Positions 9,504 through 19,106 of a stretch of 64,000 nt of DNA are shown here, one piece after another (the first letter of the stretch is position 1; every line of letters begins with the position of its first letter). The notes beneath the pieces are model-generated. The model was not told the origin of the DNA. It made no database searches and saw nothing but the letters and a program-made list of their open reading frames with translations. The translations under genes were made by a program, and so were the position numbers. The DNA is from Achromobacter spanius (lineage in GTDB: Bacteria > Pseudomonadota > Gammaproteobacteria > Burkholderiales > Burkholderiaceae_B), in contig NZ_CP025030.1 in the NCBI RefSeq assembly GCF_002812705.1, positions 3,224,001-3,288,000 on the forward strand, read 5' to 3'.

Positions 9504-10799
9504 ATGATCAAGATGACTCAAGCTTTCCAGAAAGTCGCCGCCATACGCGGCATGAATGACGTGTTGCCCGGGCCGAGCGCCCGCTGGGAACAATTCGAGG
9601 AAATCGTGCGCGGCTGGCTGCGCGGCTACGGCTATCGCAATGTGCGTACGCCCGTGCTTGAGCATACGCGCCTGTTCACGCGCGGCATCGGCGAAGTCAC
9701 CGACATCGTCGAAAAAGAGATGTACACGTTCACCGATGCCTTGAACGGTGAATCGCTGACGATGCGCCCTGAAATGACGGCAGGCATCGTGCGCGCCTCC
9801 ATCGAGCACAACATGCTCTATGACCGCCCGCAGCGCGTCTACTCGATTGGTCCGGTGTTTCGCCACGAACGCCCGCAGCGCGGCCGCTACCGCCAGTTTC
9901 ATCAGATCGACGTGGAAGCCTTGGGCTTCGTCGGTCCCGATGTGGACGCCGAACTCATCGTCATGCTGGCCCGCCTGTGGAAGTTGCTGGGCTTGACGGA
10001 TGTGCGCCTGGAGCTGAATTCCCTGGGGCAGCCCGCTGAACGCGCCGCGCACCGCGCCGCGCTGATCGAGCACCTGGAAAAGCACCGCGACATTCTCGAC
10101 GAAGACGGCCAGCGCCGCTTGTACACGAACCCGTTGCGCGTGCTGGACACCAAGAACCCCGCCATGCAGGAAATGGCGAACAGCGCGCCGCGCCTGTTTG
10201 ATTTCCTGGGCGATGAGTCCCGCGCGCACTTTGAAGGTGTGTGCCAGCGTCTGACCGAAGCCGGCATTGAATACAGCTTGAACCCGCGCCTGGTGCGCGG
10301 CCTGGACTACTACAACCTGACTGTGTTCGAGTGGGTTACCGATCGTCTGGGTTCGCAAGGTACGGTGTGCGGCGGCGGTCGCTACGACGGGCTGATCGAA
10401 CTGCTTGGCGGCAAGCCCGCTCCGGCGGTCGGCTTCGCAATCGGCATGGAACGCCTGCTTGACCTTTGGGAACAAAGTGTCCAGCTCGACACCCCGGCGG
10501 AATGCGATGTCTACGTGGTGCACCAAGGCGAAGAAGCGCAGCGCCTGGCGGCGAGCGTCGGCGAAACCTTGCGTGATGCCGGCCTTTCGGTGATCGTGCA
10601 TGCGGGTTCGGCCGGCTTCAAGTCCCAATTCAAGCGCGCGGATGCCAGCGGCGCCCGGGTTGCGGTTATTCTTGGCGCCGACGAAGTCACTTCGCAGACC
10701 GCCAGCGTCAAATATTTGCGTGCGGACGCCCAGGGCGACAACGCGCAGCAGCAGGTGCCGCTTGCGGACCTGGCTGCGGTACTGAACAACAAGGGTTAA
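9504..10799 (+). CDS. hisS: Histidine--tRNA ligase
   Basis: HisS is a class II synthetase that charges tRNA-His. Motifs visible include the N-terminal [11 protein letters not shown], motif 2 around [20 protein letters not shown], the histidine-specific [15 protein letters not shown] and motif 3 [14 protein letters not shown], followed by an anticodon-binding domain ([16 protein letters not shown] onward). ATG 9504 gives 431 residues; ATG 9513 ([13 protein letters not shown]) is equally possible, and neither has a strong ribosome-binding site. The frame is open upstream inside ispG but not conserved there. A paralogue used as the regulatory subunit of histidine synthesis, hisZ, lies 10 kb downstream. 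Confidence 0.96.
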   Translation: MIKMTQAFQKVAAIRGMNDVLPGPSARWEQFEEIVRGWLRGYGYRNVRTPVLEHTRLFTRGIGEVTDIVEKEMYTFTDALNGESLTMRPEMTAGIVRASIEHNMLYDRPQRVYSIGPVFRHERPQRGRYRQFHQIDVEALGFVGPDVDAELIVMLARLWKLLGLTDVRLELNSLGQPAERAAHRAALIEHLEKHRDILDEDGQRRLYTNPLRVLDTKNPAMQEMANSAPRLFDFLGDESRAHFEGVCQRLTEAGIEYSLNPRLVRGLDYYNLTVFEWVTDRLGSQGTVCGGGRYDGLIELLGGKPAPAVGFAIGMERLLDLWEQSVQLDTPAECDVYVVHQGEEAQRLAASVGETLRDAGLSVIVHAGSAGFKSQFKRADASGARVAVILGADEVTSQTASVKYLRADAQGDNAQQQVPLADLAAVLNNKG

Positions 10800-10802
10800 G
10801 GC

Positions 10803-11441
10803 ATGGCATACGATCTCGAAGAACAGGAAAAGCTGGACGCCATCAAGGCGTGGTGGGCGCGATACGGCACGCTGGTTGTGTCGCTGTTTGCCGCGGTGGC
10901 GCTGGCGTGGGGCGGATGGTGGGGCTGGAAGGCCTACGAGTCGCATCGCACCAACCAGGCCATGGGCTACTTCGAGGCGCTGGAAGACGCCGCCCGTCTG
11001 GGTGGCGCCGATTCGTCGGTACGCATCAAGGCCGCCGCCGCCACGCTGCGCGAACAGTACCCGGCCACTGGCTATGCCGCGCGCGGCGCGCTGGTCGCGG
11101 CGCAGGCGCTGCAAGCGCAGAAAGACGATGCCGGCGCACGTGAACAACTGGAATGGTTGGCCGCACAGGGCAAGAATCCGTCCATGCAAGCCGTTGCCCG
11201 GCTGCGCCTGGCCGGCATGCTGCTGGATCAAAAGCAGTTTGATGCCGCGCTGGCGCAATTGAACAATCCGCCGGCTGCGTTTGCCGCCTTGTTCGCGGAT
11301 CGCCGTGGCGATGTCCTTGCCGCGCAGGGCAAGCGCGATGAGGCGCGTGCGGCGTGGCAAAGCGCCATCGATGGCCTGGGTACGGCTAACCCGCTGACCC
11401 AAGTCGTGCAACTGAAATTGGATGCCCTGAGCGGAGCGTGA
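10803..11441 (+). CDS. YfgM-type periplasmic tetratricopeptide-like chaperone
   Basis: This is a 212-residue, single-pass inner-membrane protein of the YfgM/TPR_21 family. A short cytoplasmic N terminus (MAYDLEEQEKLDAIKAWW) precedes a membrane helix at about 22-43, and the rest is alanine-rich helical repeats that would face the periplasm. In E. coli YfgM works with PpiD at the Sec translocon. It lies between hisS and bamB, the same position as in E. coli. The start follows the hisS stop by 3 bp, and its end touches the bamB leader, so hisS-yfgM-bamB are probably cotranscribed. Confidence 0.9.
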   Translation: MAYDLEEQEKLDAIKAWWARYGTLVVSLFAAVALAWGGWWGWKAYESHRTNQAMGYFEALEDAARLGGADSSVRIKAAAATLREQYPATGYAARGALVAAQALQAQKDDAGAREQLEWLAAQGKNPSMQAVARLRLAGMLLDQKQFDAALAQLNNPPAAFAALFADRRGDVLAAQGKRDEARAAWQSAIDGLGTANPLTQVVQLKLDALSGA

Positions 11442-11446
11442 CTGTA

Positions 11447-12604
11447 ATGCGTAAATTTGCACCTGGTCGTACGTGGCGTGGCGCCGTTTGCCTGGCAGGC
11501 TTGCTTGCATTGGGCGGTTGCGGCCTGTTTTCCCATGACGATGGCCGTTATGATCCCGCGCCGCTGACCGAATACAAGGCGGGAATGTCGGTGCGTCAGG
11601 TCTGGTCTACGTCGATCGGCAGCGGGTCCGGCCTGGGCTTCGCGCCCACGGTGCTGGGCTCCGCCGTCTACGCCGCCACGCCGGACGGTTCGGTCGGCAA
11701 GTTCGACCTGCAAAGCGGCCGTCCCTTGTGGAAGGCCAAGACCGATTCCAAGCTGTCGGCCGGCGCCGGCAGCGACGGCACTACTACCGCCGTCGCCTCG
11801 CCTGATGGCGAAGTCATCGCCTTCGACGACACTGGCAAGGTCAAGTGGAAGGTCCGCGCCACCAGCGACGTTACCGTCCCGCCGGTGGTGGGCTATGGCA
11901 TCGTCGTGGTCCGTAGCGGCGACTACCGCATCCAGGCGTTCGATGCCAACAGCGGCGAACGAGTTTGGAACGTTCAGCGTCCCGGCCCGTCACTGGCCTT
12001 GCGCAGCGTGTCGCAGATGGTTCTGGCCGAAGGCCTGATCATCTCGGGGCTGCCTGGTGGCAAGCTGATGGCAATTGCGTCGGACAGCGGCAACGTGCAA
12101 TGGGAAGGCACCGTGGCGACGCCGCGTGGCGCCAGCGACCTGGAACGCCTGACCGACGTTGTCGGCACGCCGCGCATCGCGGGAAATCTTCTTTGCGCGG
12201 TGGCCTATCAAGGGCGTATCGTCTGCTTTGATGTCACGGCTGGCGGCCGTCCGCTGTGGGCCAAGGATTTTTCCAGCGTCAGCGGCATGACGCTGGATGA
12301 GCGCTTTGCCTATGCGGCGGATCAAAATAGCGTCGTCAGCGCGTTTGCGCTTGATAATGGCGGCAATGTGTGGAAGCAGGCGGCCCTGAAGAACCGTCAA
12401 CTGACCGCACCGGCCCTGCTGGGTGGCGCGTTGGCGGTTGGCGATCTGGAAGGCTATCTGCACTTTCTGTCGCGTAGTGACGGCAGCCTGATGGCGCGGC
12501 TGTCCGTGGGTGGAGGCGCCGTTGTTTCGCCGCCGCAAACCACCCCCCAAGGTGTGCTGGTCCAGACGGGCAATGGCAATCTCGTCCTGATCGGCGCCAA
12601 TTAA
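11447..12604 (+). CDS. bamB: Outer membrane protein assembly factor BamB
   Basis: BamB is the beta-propeller lipoprotein of the BAM complex that inserts beta-barrel proteins into the outer membrane. The signal peptide ends in the lipobox LGGC with lipidated C25. The remainder shows repeated PQQ-type blades (for example [29 protein letters not shown]). The start at ATG 11447 is preceded by GGAG at 11433-11436; an in-frame GTG at 11438 that overlaps the yfgM stop is an alternative. The product has 385 residues, close to E. coli (392). It is followed by der, as in E. coli. Confidence 0.96.
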   Translation: MRKFAPGRTWRGAVCLAGLLALGGCGLFSHDDGRYDPAPLTEYKAGMSVRQVWSTSIGSGSGLGFAPTVLGSAVYAATPDGSVGKFDLQSGRPLWKAKTDSKLSAGAGSDGTTTAVASPDGEVIAFDDTGKVKWKVRATSDVTVPPVVGYGIVVVRSGDYRIQAFDANSGERVWNVQRPGPSLALRSVSQMVLAEGLIISGLPGGKLMAIASDSGNVQWEGTVATPRGASDLERLTDVVGTPRIAGNLLCAVAYQGRIVCFDVTAGGRPLWAKDFSSVSGMTLDERFAYAADQNSVVSAFALDNGGNVWKQAALKNRQLTAPALLGGALAVGDLEGYLHFLSRSDGSLMARLSVGGGAVVSPPQTTPQGVLVQTGNGNLVLIGAN

Positions 12605-12629
12605 AACCTATAGAACAAAGCCTTACACC

Positions 12630-13988
12630 GTGTCTTTCAAGCCTGTCGTTGCCCTGGTCGGTCGCCCCAATGTGGGGAAGTCGACCCTTTTCAACCGCCT
12701 GACGCGATCTCGCGCCGCGTTGGTGGCCGATTTTTCCGGCCTGACCCGCGATCGCCATTACGGTGAGGGCAGGGTAGGCGAGATCCCGTTCATCGCTATC
12801 GATACCGGTGGTTTCGAGCCTGTCGCCAAGGACGGTATCTTGCTGGAGATGGCTCGCCAGACCCGGCAGGCCATCGCCGAAGCCGACGTAGTGGTGTTTT
12901 TGGTCGACGCGCGCGCGGGCCTGAACGCCCACGATCACGAGATCGCCCAACTGCTGCGCAAGTCGGGCCAGCAGCGAGTTCTGCTGGCGGTGAACAAGGC
13001 TGAAGGCATGGGCTTGGGCCCCGCCATTTCCGAGTTCCATGAACTGGGTTTGGGCCAGCCCTATCCGATTTCGGCGGCGCACGGCGACGGCATCGTCGAC
13101 CTGATCGAGCTTGCGCTTAAAGATCTGGCCGAGCCGCCCTCGGAAGAAGAACCTTTCGAAGAAGGCGAGGGCGAGCACGATCACCGCATCAAGCTGGCGA
13201 TCGTGGGCCGTCCGAACGTGGGCAAGTCGACGCTCATCAACACGCTGATGGGCGAAGAGCGCGTGATTGCGTTCGACCTGCCCGGCACGACGCGCGACGC
13301 CATCGAAATTGATTTTGACCGTGATGGCCGCCGCTACACGCTGATCGACACCGCCGGCTTGCGCAAGCGCGGCAAGGTGTTCGAGGCTGTCGAGAAGTTC
13401 TCCGTCATCAAGACGCTGCAGGCCATCGAGGCCAGCAACGTCGTGCTGCTGATGCTGGACGCGCATACCGAGATCTCCGAGCAGGATGCCCACATTGCGG
13501 GTTTCGTGCTGGAAACGGGTCGCGCCGTGGTGGTTGCCATCAACAAATGGGATGGCCTGGACGGCGAGGAAAAGGAACGCATCGAACGCGAATTCCAGCG
13601 CAAGCTGCGTTTCCTGTCGTTCGCGCGCATGCACACGATTTCCGCGTTGCGCGGGCAGGGCATCAAGCCGCTGCTGAAGTCCATCAATTCGGCGCATGCC
13701 GCGGCGTTCGCCAAGTTGTCCACGCCGAAGCTGACGCGTGAACTGCAGGCCGCCATCGAGCAGCAACAGCCGCCGCGCAAGGGTATCTTCCGCCCCAAGA
13801 TGCGGTATGCGCACCAAGGTGGCCAAAACCCGCCGCTGGTCGTTATCCACGGCAACGCGCTCGATGCCATCCCCGATTCGTATCGCCGCTATCTGGAAAC
13901 GCGTTTCCGTAATGCGTTTGACCTGGCCGGTACGCCGCTGCGCATCGAATTCAAGTCGTCGCACAACCCCTACGCGCAGGAAAGCTGA
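12630..13988 (+). CDS. der: Ribosome biogenesis GTPase Der (EngA)
   Basis: Der is an essential GTPase with two G domains in tandem that acts in 50S subunit assembly. Both P-loops have the sequence GRPNVGKS (residues 11-18 and 193-200), with NKAEG and NKWDG as the G4 motifs and DTAGLRKR as the G3 region of the second domain. The C-terminal KH-like domain ends at about residue 452. It starts with GTG at 12630, placed two codons before the conserved [16 protein letters not shown]. An acidic linker ([16 protein letters not shown]) joins the two G domains. Confidence 0.97.
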   Translation: MSFKPVVALVGRPNVGKSTLFNRLTRSRAALVADFSGLTRDRHYGEGRVGEIPFIAIDTGGFEPVAKDGILLEMARQTRQAIAEADVVVFLVDARAGLNAHDHEIAQLLRKSGQQRVLLAVNKAEGMGLGPAISEFHELGLGQPYPISAAHGDGIVDLIELALKDLAEPPSEEEPFEEGEGEHDHRIKLAIVGRPNVGKSTLINTLMGEERVIAFDLPGTTRDAIEIDFDRDGRRYTLIDTAGLRKRGKVFEAVEKFSVIKTLQAIEASNVVLLMLDAHTEISEQDAHIAGFVLETGRAVVVAINKWDGLDGEEKERIEREFQRKLRFLSFARMHTISALRGQGIKPLLKSINSAHAAAFAKLSTPKLTRELQAAIEQQQPPRKGIFRPKMRYAHQGGQNPPLVVIHGNALDAIPDSYRRYLETRFRNAFDLAGTPLRIEFKSSHNPYAQES

Positions 13989-13991
13989 TCC

Positions 13992-15065
13992 ATGAGCCGT
14001 TTCTGGAGTCCCGTGGTCGGGACGCTCAGTCCGTATGTTCCGGGCGAGCAGCCCAAGCTTCAGAACCTGGTCAAGCTGAACACCAACGAGCATCCTTATG
14101 GGCCGTCGCCCAGGGTGCTCGAGGCCATCCGCGCAGCCAGCGACGACACACTCAAGCTGTATCCGGACCCGTCGTCCGATCAACTGCGCCAAGCCATTGC
14201 GGCCGCGGTTGGCGTACAAGCCAGCCAGGTCTTCGTCGGCAACGGTTCCGACGAGGTGCTGGCGCACGCATTTCTTGCGCTGCTCAAGCACGACAAGCCG
14301 CTGCGCTTTCCGGACATCACTTACAGCTTTTATCCGGTCTATTGCGGCCTGTACGGCATCCAGTACGAAACGGTGCCGCTGGCGGCGGACTTCTCCATCA
14401 ACGTTGATGACTACCTGCCGGACGCAAACGGGCAGGCTGGTGCCATCATCTTCCCGAATCCCAATGCGCCTACCGGCCGAGCGCTGAGCTTGGCCGACGT
14501 TGAGCATATCGTAGCGGCCAACCCGGACGCGGTCGTGGTGGTGGACGAAGCCTATGTGGACTTCGGTGCTGAATCCGCTGTGAGGCTGGTTGCGCGCTAC
14601 GACAATCTGCTGGTGGTGCAGACGCTGTCCAAGTCGCGTTCGCTGGCGGGGTTGCGCGTGGGCTTCGCGGTGGGAAGCCCCGAGCTTATCGATGGACTCG
14701 AGCGCGTAAAGAACAGTTTCAACTCCTACCCCATCGATCGCCTGGCATCGGCCGGCGCAGTGGCGGCATTGGAAGATACAGAGTACTTTGAGCAGACGCG
14801 CCAAGCCGTGATCGAAACCCGGTCGCGGATGACGGGGGGGCTGGAGGCGTTGGGCTTTGAGGTGTTGCCGTCGGCGGCGAATTTCGTGTTTGCGCGCCAT
14901 CCCTTGAAAGACGCTGCGAGTCTGGCCGCCGCCTTGCGCGAACGCAGCATCATCGTGCGTCATTTCCGTCATGCGCGCATTGACCAGTTTCTTCGCATTA
15001 CCGTGGGCACCGACGAGCAAGTAAACCTGCTTCTGAAAGCGCTGGCGGAGGTCCTGCAAACGTGA
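13992..15065 (+). CDS. hisC: Histidinol-phosphate aminotransferase
   Basis: HisC is a class II fold-type I, PLP-dependent enzyme that converts imidazole acetol phosphate and glutamate to histidinol phosphate. The PLP-binding lysine is K214 in [24 protein letters not shown] and [11 protein letters not shown] are the typical cofactor-contacting segments. At 357 residues it is of normal length. It begins 3 bp after der with GGAAAG shortly upstream. Another hisC copy within a his operon elsewhere in the genome would be usual in this group, so this copy could be a paralogue. Confidence 0.94.
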   Translation: MSRFWSPVVGTLSPYVPGEQPKLQNLVKLNTNEHPYGPSPRVLEAIRAASDDTLKLYPDPSSDQLRQAIAAAVGVQASQVFVGNGSDEVLAHAFLALLKHDKPLRFPDITYSFYPVYCGLYGIQYETVPLAADFSINVDDYLPDANGQAGAIIFPNPNAPTGRALSLADVEHIVAANPDAVVVVDEAYVDFGAESAVRLVARYDNLLVVQTLSKSRSLAGLRVGFAVGSPELIDGLERVKNSFNSYPIDRLASAGAVAALEDTEYFEQTRQAVIETRSRMTGGLEALGFEVLPSAANFVFARHPLKDAASLAAALRERSIIVRHFRHARIDQFLRITVGTDEQVNLLLKALAEVLQT

Positions 15066-15223
15066 TTTTCAGAGCCATTTCAGCTTGAAATCTCTGGTGT
15101 CACTTTTGCTTCCGGGTCAAGTAGCACGGGCCGGGAAAACCCTGTAGAGTACGTGCTTCGATGTGCTCCACCAGTACAAGAAAGCACATCATCATTCAAT
15201 AACAAACAAATGGAGCCTGGCCA

Positions 15224-15460
15224 ATGAGCAATAAAGGGCAAACTTTGCAAGATCCGTTCCTGAACACGCTGCGCAAGGATCATGTGCCCGTGTCGATTTA
15301 CTTGGTGAACGGTATCAAGCTTCAAGGGCAAATCGAATCTTTTGATCAGTACGTGGTGCTGCTGCGTAATACGGTCACGCAAATGGTTTACAAGCACGCC
15401 ATTTCAACCGTTGTTCCCGCGCGCGCCGTAAATTTCCAGGTGGAAGTCCCTGCTGAATAG
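15224..15460 (+). CDS. hfq: RNA chaperone Hfq
   Basis: Hfq forms a hexameric ring that pairs small RNAs with their target mRNAs. The 78-residue product contains Sm1 (residues about 10-45, with [23 protein letters not shown]) and Sm2 ([11 protein letters not shown]) and has a short C-terminal tail, as in Betaproteobacteria. The start has GGAG at 15211-15214. A 158-bp non-coding gap separates it from hisC, so it likely has its own promoter. A hairpin lies after it, before hflX. Confidence 0.98.
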   Translation: MSNKGQTLQDPFLNTLRKDHVPVSIYLVNGIKLQGQIESFDQYVVLLRNTVTQMVYKHAISTVVPARAVNFQVEVPAE

Positions 15461-15484
15461 TCTCGCTCCAGCTTTACCTTTTTT

Positions 15485-15517
15485 TGCCCGCCGGACGGTT
15501 CTCGTCGGCGGGCATTT
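15485..15517 (+). terminator. Possible intrinsic terminator between hfq and hflX
   Basis: TGCCCGCCG (15485-15493) pairs with CGGCGGGCA (15505-15513), followed by TTTT. Because hfq and hflX are often cotranscribed, this may act as a partial terminator that sets hflX expression below that of hfq. Confidence 0.6.
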
Positions 15518-15544
15518 TCGCTTTGGCTCCAATATGGTGCATGT

Positions 15545-16651
15545 ATGCGCGCTCTGATTATCAGCGTCGACCTGGGTGATCCGGACTTCGCTGCCCACGC
15601 CGAAGAATTCGCTATGCTGGCCAAGGGGGCGGGCGCTGAAGTCGTCGGCACCCTGACTGCTCGGCGCGACCGGCCCGACGCCAAGTTCTTCATCGGCTCG
15701 GGCAAGGCGGATGAGGCCGTCGGAATGGCGCAGGCCCTGTTGGCCGACATTGTTCTGTTTGATCAACCGTTGTCACCCGCCCAGCAACGCAACCTTGAAC
15801 GCGCCTTTAATCTGCGCGTGGTGGACCGCGTTGCGCTGATCCTGGATATCTTCGCCTTGCGTGCGAAAAGCCACGAAGGAAAATTGCAGGTCGAGCTGGC
15901 GCAGTTGCAGCATTTGGCCACGCGCCTGACGCGCATGTGGAGCCACCTGGAGCGTCAGCGCGGAGGTATCGGGATGCGCGGCCCTGGTGAATCGCAGCTT
16001 GAAATGGACCGCCGCATGATCGGCGCCAAGGTCAAGACGCTGCGTGAACGGCTGGACCGCGTTGAGCGCCAGCGTGTGACCCAGCGTCGTGCTCGGGCGC
16101 GAGGCGGCGCCTTGTCGGTGTCGCTGGTGGGTTACACCAACGCCGGAAAGTCCACGCTGTTCAATGCGCTAACGCGCGCGGACAGCTATGCCGCCGACCA
16201 GCTCTTCGCAACGCTCGATACCACCACCCGCCGCATCTGGATCGAAGGCGCCGGTTCTGTCGTAGTGTCGGACACGGTGGGCTTCATTCGTGACCTGCCT
16301 CACGGCCTGATTGCCGCGTTCCGCGCAACGCTGGAAGAAACCGTGCATGCGGATTTGCTGCTGCACGTGGTTGATGCGGCCAGCCCCCAGCGCGACGAGC
16401 AGATTTTTGAAGTGAACAAGGTACTTGCCGAAATCGGCGCGTCCGCCATTCCGACCATCCTGGTATACAACAAGATTGACCGGGCCGGACTGGAACCCCG
16501 GGTGGAACGCGATGCACATGGTACGATTGCGCGAGTATTTGTAAGCGCCACCGAGCGCGCCGGTCTGGATGCGTTGCGCGGGGCAATTGCGGAGACCGGA
16601 CAGATTGTGGGAAACAATGCCGCGAATTATCAAACTCTTCAATCTGAATGA
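15545..16651 (+). CDS. hflX: GTPase HflX
   Basis: HflX is a ribosome-associated GTPase that splits stalled or heat-damaged 70S ribosomes. The family-specific N-terminal domain (FFIGSGKADEA, then LSPAQQRNLERAFNLRVVDR) and the glycine-rich helical linker (RGGIGMRGPGESQLEMDRR) precede the G domain. The P-loop is GYTNAGKS at residues 196-203, G3 is DTVGFIRDLP and G4 is NKID. The 368-residue length is normal. Its 3' end overlaps hflK by 35 bp, supporting an hfq-hflX-hflK-hflC transcription unit as in E. coli. Confidence 0.96.
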   Translation: MRALIISVDLGDPDFAAHAEEFAMLAKGAGAEVVGTLTARRDRPDAKFFIGSGKADEAVGMAQALLADIVLFDQPLSPAQQRNLERAFNLRVVDRVALILDIFALRAKSHEGKLQVELAQLQHLATRLTRMWSHLERQRGGIGMRGPGESQLEMDRRMIGAKVKTLRERLDRVERQRVTQRRARARGGALSVSLVGYTNAGKSTLFNALTRADSYAADQLFATLDTTTRRIWIEGAGSVVVSDTVGFIRDLPHGLIAAFRATLEETVHADLLLHVVDAASPQRDEQIFEVNKVLAEIGASAIPTILVYNKIDRAGLEPRVERDAHGTIARVFVSATERAGLDALRGAIAETGQIVGNNAANYQTLQSE

Positions 16652-17921
16652 CCCCGGTTGGGGTCGTGGGAATAACAATGGCTCCGAGCCGCCGCCGAAG
16701 CGGCCTCAAGGCAATGGAGACGGCCCACCTGACCTGGACGAAGTCTGGCGCGATTTCAACAATCGCATCGGCTCGTTGTTTGGTCGCAAGGGCGGTGGCG
16801 GTGGCAATAACCGCCCCAGCAACCGAGGCGGCATGACGCCGCCTTCCCCGCGTGGTGCGCGCATTGGCCTGGGCGTCATTGCCCTGGTCGCGGCGGGCAT
16901 CTGGCTGGCCAGCGGTTTCTACATCGTGCAAGAAGGCCAGGTCGCGGTTGTGACCCAATTCGGCAAGTACAAGAGCACCTCGCAAGCCGGCTTCCAGTGG
17001 CGCTTACCGTATCCCATTCAAAGCCAGGAAATCGTCAACGTGTCGCAATTGCGCACGTTCGAAGTCGGTTTCCGCGGGGGTTCGCGCAACAAGGTTCTGC
17101 CTGAAGCGCTGATGCTCACGACGGACGAGAACATCGTCGACATGCAGTTCGTCGTGCAATACCGCCTGCGCGCCGATGGCGCTCCTGACTATCTGTTCGA
17201 GACTCGCGACCCAGACGAATCCGTTCGCCAGGCTTCTGAAACGGCCATGCGCGAAGTCGTGGGCAAACAGACGATGGACTTCGTCCTGTACGAAGGCCGT
17301 ACTCAGGTGGCCACGCAAGTCCAGGAGTTGATGCAGCAGATCCTGGACCGCTACCAAAGCGGCGTGCAGGTCAGCACCGTCGCCATTCAAAACGTGCAGC
17401 CGCCCGAGCAGGTGCAAGCCGCCTTCGATGACGCCGTCAAGGCCGGCCAAGACCGCGAGCGCCAGATCAACGAAGGTCAGGCCTATGCCAACCAGGTCGT
17501 GCCGCTGGCCAGTGGCCAGGCTTCGCGCATGACTGAGCAGGCCGAAGGCTACAAGGCCAAGGTCGTGGGCGATGCGCAGGGTAATACCTCGCGCTTCACC
17601 AGCATCCTGGGCGAATACGAAAAGGCGCCGCAAGTCATGCGCCAGCGCATGTACCTGGAAAGCATGCAGGACATCTTCACGCGCGCCAGCAAGGTCATGG
17701 TCGACACCAAGAGCAACAACAACATGTTGTATTTGCCCCTGGACAAGATCATGAATCTGGCTGCTCAAGACGGCGGCAAGTCCACCGTCGGCAACCCGGG
17801 TTCGCCTGCGTTGATCAGCCCGCCGATTCAACCGCCGTTGCGTAGCAACGTGGTCCCGGTGCCCCAATCTTCCGGCAGCAGCAATAGCAACACGCTGCCT
17901 CGCGACCGCGCGTCGCGCTAA
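16617..17921 (+). CDS. hflK: FtsH protease modulator HflK
   Basis: HflK forms with HflC a large SPFH/band-7 cage around the membrane protease FtsH in the periplasm. The start at ATG 16617 (MPRIIKLFNLNDPGWGRG) matches family N termini; the frame is open earlier, from 16569, but that part lies in hflX. A Gly/Asn-rich cytoplasmic head (to about residue 75) is followed by a membrane helix (IGLGVIALVAAGIWLASGFYIV) and the band-7 domain (EGQVAVVTQFGKY onward). The product has 434 residues with a Ser/Asn-rich tail. Confidence 0.96.
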   Translation: MPRIIKLFNLNDPGWGRGNNNGSEPPPKRPQGNGDGPPDLDEVWRDFNNRIGSLFGRKGGGGGNNRPSNRGGMTPPSPRGARIGLGVIALVAAGIWLASGFYIVQEGQVAVVTQFGKYKSTSQAGFQWRLPYPIQSQEIVNVSQLRTFEVGFRGGSRNKVLPEALMLTTDENIVDMQFVVQYRLRADGAPDYLFETRDPDESVRQASETAMREVVGKQTMDFVLYEGRTQVATQVQELMQQILDRYQSGVQVSTVAIQNVQPPEQVQAAFDDAVKAGQDRERQINEGQAYANQVVPLASGQASRMTEQAEGYKAKVVGDAQGNTSRFTSILGEYEKAPQVMRQRMYLESMQDIFTRASKVMVDTKSNNNMLYLPLDKIMNLAAQDGGKSTVGNPGSPALISPPIQPPLRSNVVPVPQSSGSSNSNTLPRDRASR

Positions 17922-17939
17922 CCCGGAGGAATTCTGATC

Positions 17940-18842
17940 ATGCAACGTTTTATGCCCATCCTGGTCGGCCTGCTTATCGTGCTGGCTGCCCTGTCGTCCT
18001 GCGTCTTCGTCGTGCGCGAGCGCGACTACGCCCTGGTGTTCTCGCTGGGTGAAGTGCGCAAGACCATTAGTGAACCCGGCCTGTACTTCAAGGCGCCGCC
18101 GCCGTTTCAGAACGTGGTGACGCTCGACAAGCGCATTCTGACCATCGAAACCAACGAAGCCGAACGTATCCAGACTTCCGAAAAGAAGAACCTGCTGATC
18201 GACTCCTACGTGAAGTGGCGTATTGCGGACCCCCGTCAATACTACGTTTCGACGGGCGGCAATGAGCGCGTCGCGCAAGAGCGCCTGCAAGCGCTGATCC
18301 GCGACGCCTTGAACGCCTCGGTCAACGTGCGCACGGTGCGCGACGTGGTCTCGACCGAGCGCGACAAGATCATGTCCGAGATTCTGGCCAACGTGGCCAA
18401 GCGCGCCGAGCCCTTGGGCGTGCAAATCGTCGACGTGCGCTTGCGCCGCATCGAGTTCGCGCCGGAAATTTCGGAATCGGTGTACCGCCGCATGGAAGCG
18501 GAGCGTACGCGCGTCGCCAACGAGCTGCGTTCCATCGGTGCCGCGGAAGGCGAAAAGATCCGCGCTGAAGCGGATCGTCAGCGCGAAGTGATCGTGGCCC
18601 AGGCTTACGCCAAGGCGCAGGGCATCATGGGTGAAGGCGACGCAGCCGCCGCCTCGATCTATGCGCAGGCCTACGGCAAGAACCCGCAGTTCTATACTTA
18701 CTACAAGAGTCTGGAAGCCTACCGTGCTTCGTTCTCGAAGCCGGGCGACGTGCTGGTGGTCGACCCCAGCTCCAGCTTCTTCCAGTTCATGAAGGACCCG
18801 GCCGGCGACGCCTTGGCGCCGGTTACCGTGCCCGCCAAGTAA
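17940..18842 (+). CDS. hflC: FtsH protease modulator HflC
   Basis: HflC is the partner of HflK in the FtsH-HflKC complex. It has one N-terminal membrane segment (PILVGLLIVLAALSSCVFVV) and a band-7 domain (RERDYALVFSLGEVRKTI onward) ending in long helical coils (ERTRVANELRSIGAAEGEKIRAEAD). The 300-residue product is of usual size. GGAGGAATTC just before the ATG is a strong ribosome-binding site. A good intrinsic terminator follows, closing the hfq-hflC unit. Confidence 0.97.
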   Translation: MQRFMPILVGLLIVLAALSSCVFVVRERDYALVFSLGEVRKTISEPGLYFKAPPPFQNVVTLDKRILTIETNEAERIQTSEKKNLLIDSYVKWRIADPRQYYVSTGGNERVAQERLQALIRDALNASVNVRTVRDVVSTERDKIMSEILANVAKRAEPLGVQIVDVRLRRIEFAPEISESVYRRMEAERTRVANELRSIGAAEGEKIRAEADRQREVIVAQAYAKAQGIMGEGDAAAASIYAQAYGKNPQFYTYYKSLEAYRASFSKPGDVLVVDPSSSFFQFMKDPAGDALAPVTVPAK

Positions 18843-18867
18843 GTCGGCTGCGTATCGCGGAACGAAA

Positions 18868-18897
18868 AGCCTCTTGGAAATCCAAGGGGCTTTTTTT
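18868..18897 (+). terminator. Intrinsic terminator after hflC
   Basis: AGCCTCTTGGA (18868-18878) pairs with TCCAAGGGGCT (18881-18891), with one G-U pair, followed by a run of seven Ts. Confidence 0.88.
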
Positions 18898-19019
18898 GAT
18901 ACCCAGCCAGGCTAGGGGGCACGCAAGGAAATAAGGGGACGGTTTGGCGGCGCCTGAATCCCGGCTGGCGCTGCTCGCTGACTCATGTACAATACCGCGT
19001 AAGCTAGAAAACATTCCGC

Positions 19020-19057
19020 AGCGGCTGAGCGGGCTTACGCCCCCTCAGCCGCTTTTT
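19020..19057 (+). terminator. Strong hairpin plus T-run in the hisZ leader (terminator or attenuator)
   Basis: AGCGGCTGAG (19020-19029) pairs perfectly with CTCAGCCGCT (19044-19053). Inside it, after a C-C mismatch, GGGC pairs with GCCC around the loop TTAC, and TTTTT follows. It stands 27 bp downstream of a TACAAT hexamer (18988-18993) and 50 bp upstream of the hisZ start. It could end a short RNA or act as an attenuator for hisZ-purA. Confidence 0.65.
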
Positions 19058-19106
19058 CGTTTGGGCGACGCCCACGCATCACTTGGCGTTATTCAGGTAA
19101 ACATTC

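Noticed and set aside
9372..11510. 712-residue minus-strand frame under hisS and yfgM
   Set aside because: Antisense of two certain genes with biased composition.
12336..15059. 907-residue minus-strand frame under bamB, der and hisC
   Set aside because: It crosses three well-supported genes and their junctions, and shows no motif; an antisense shadow.
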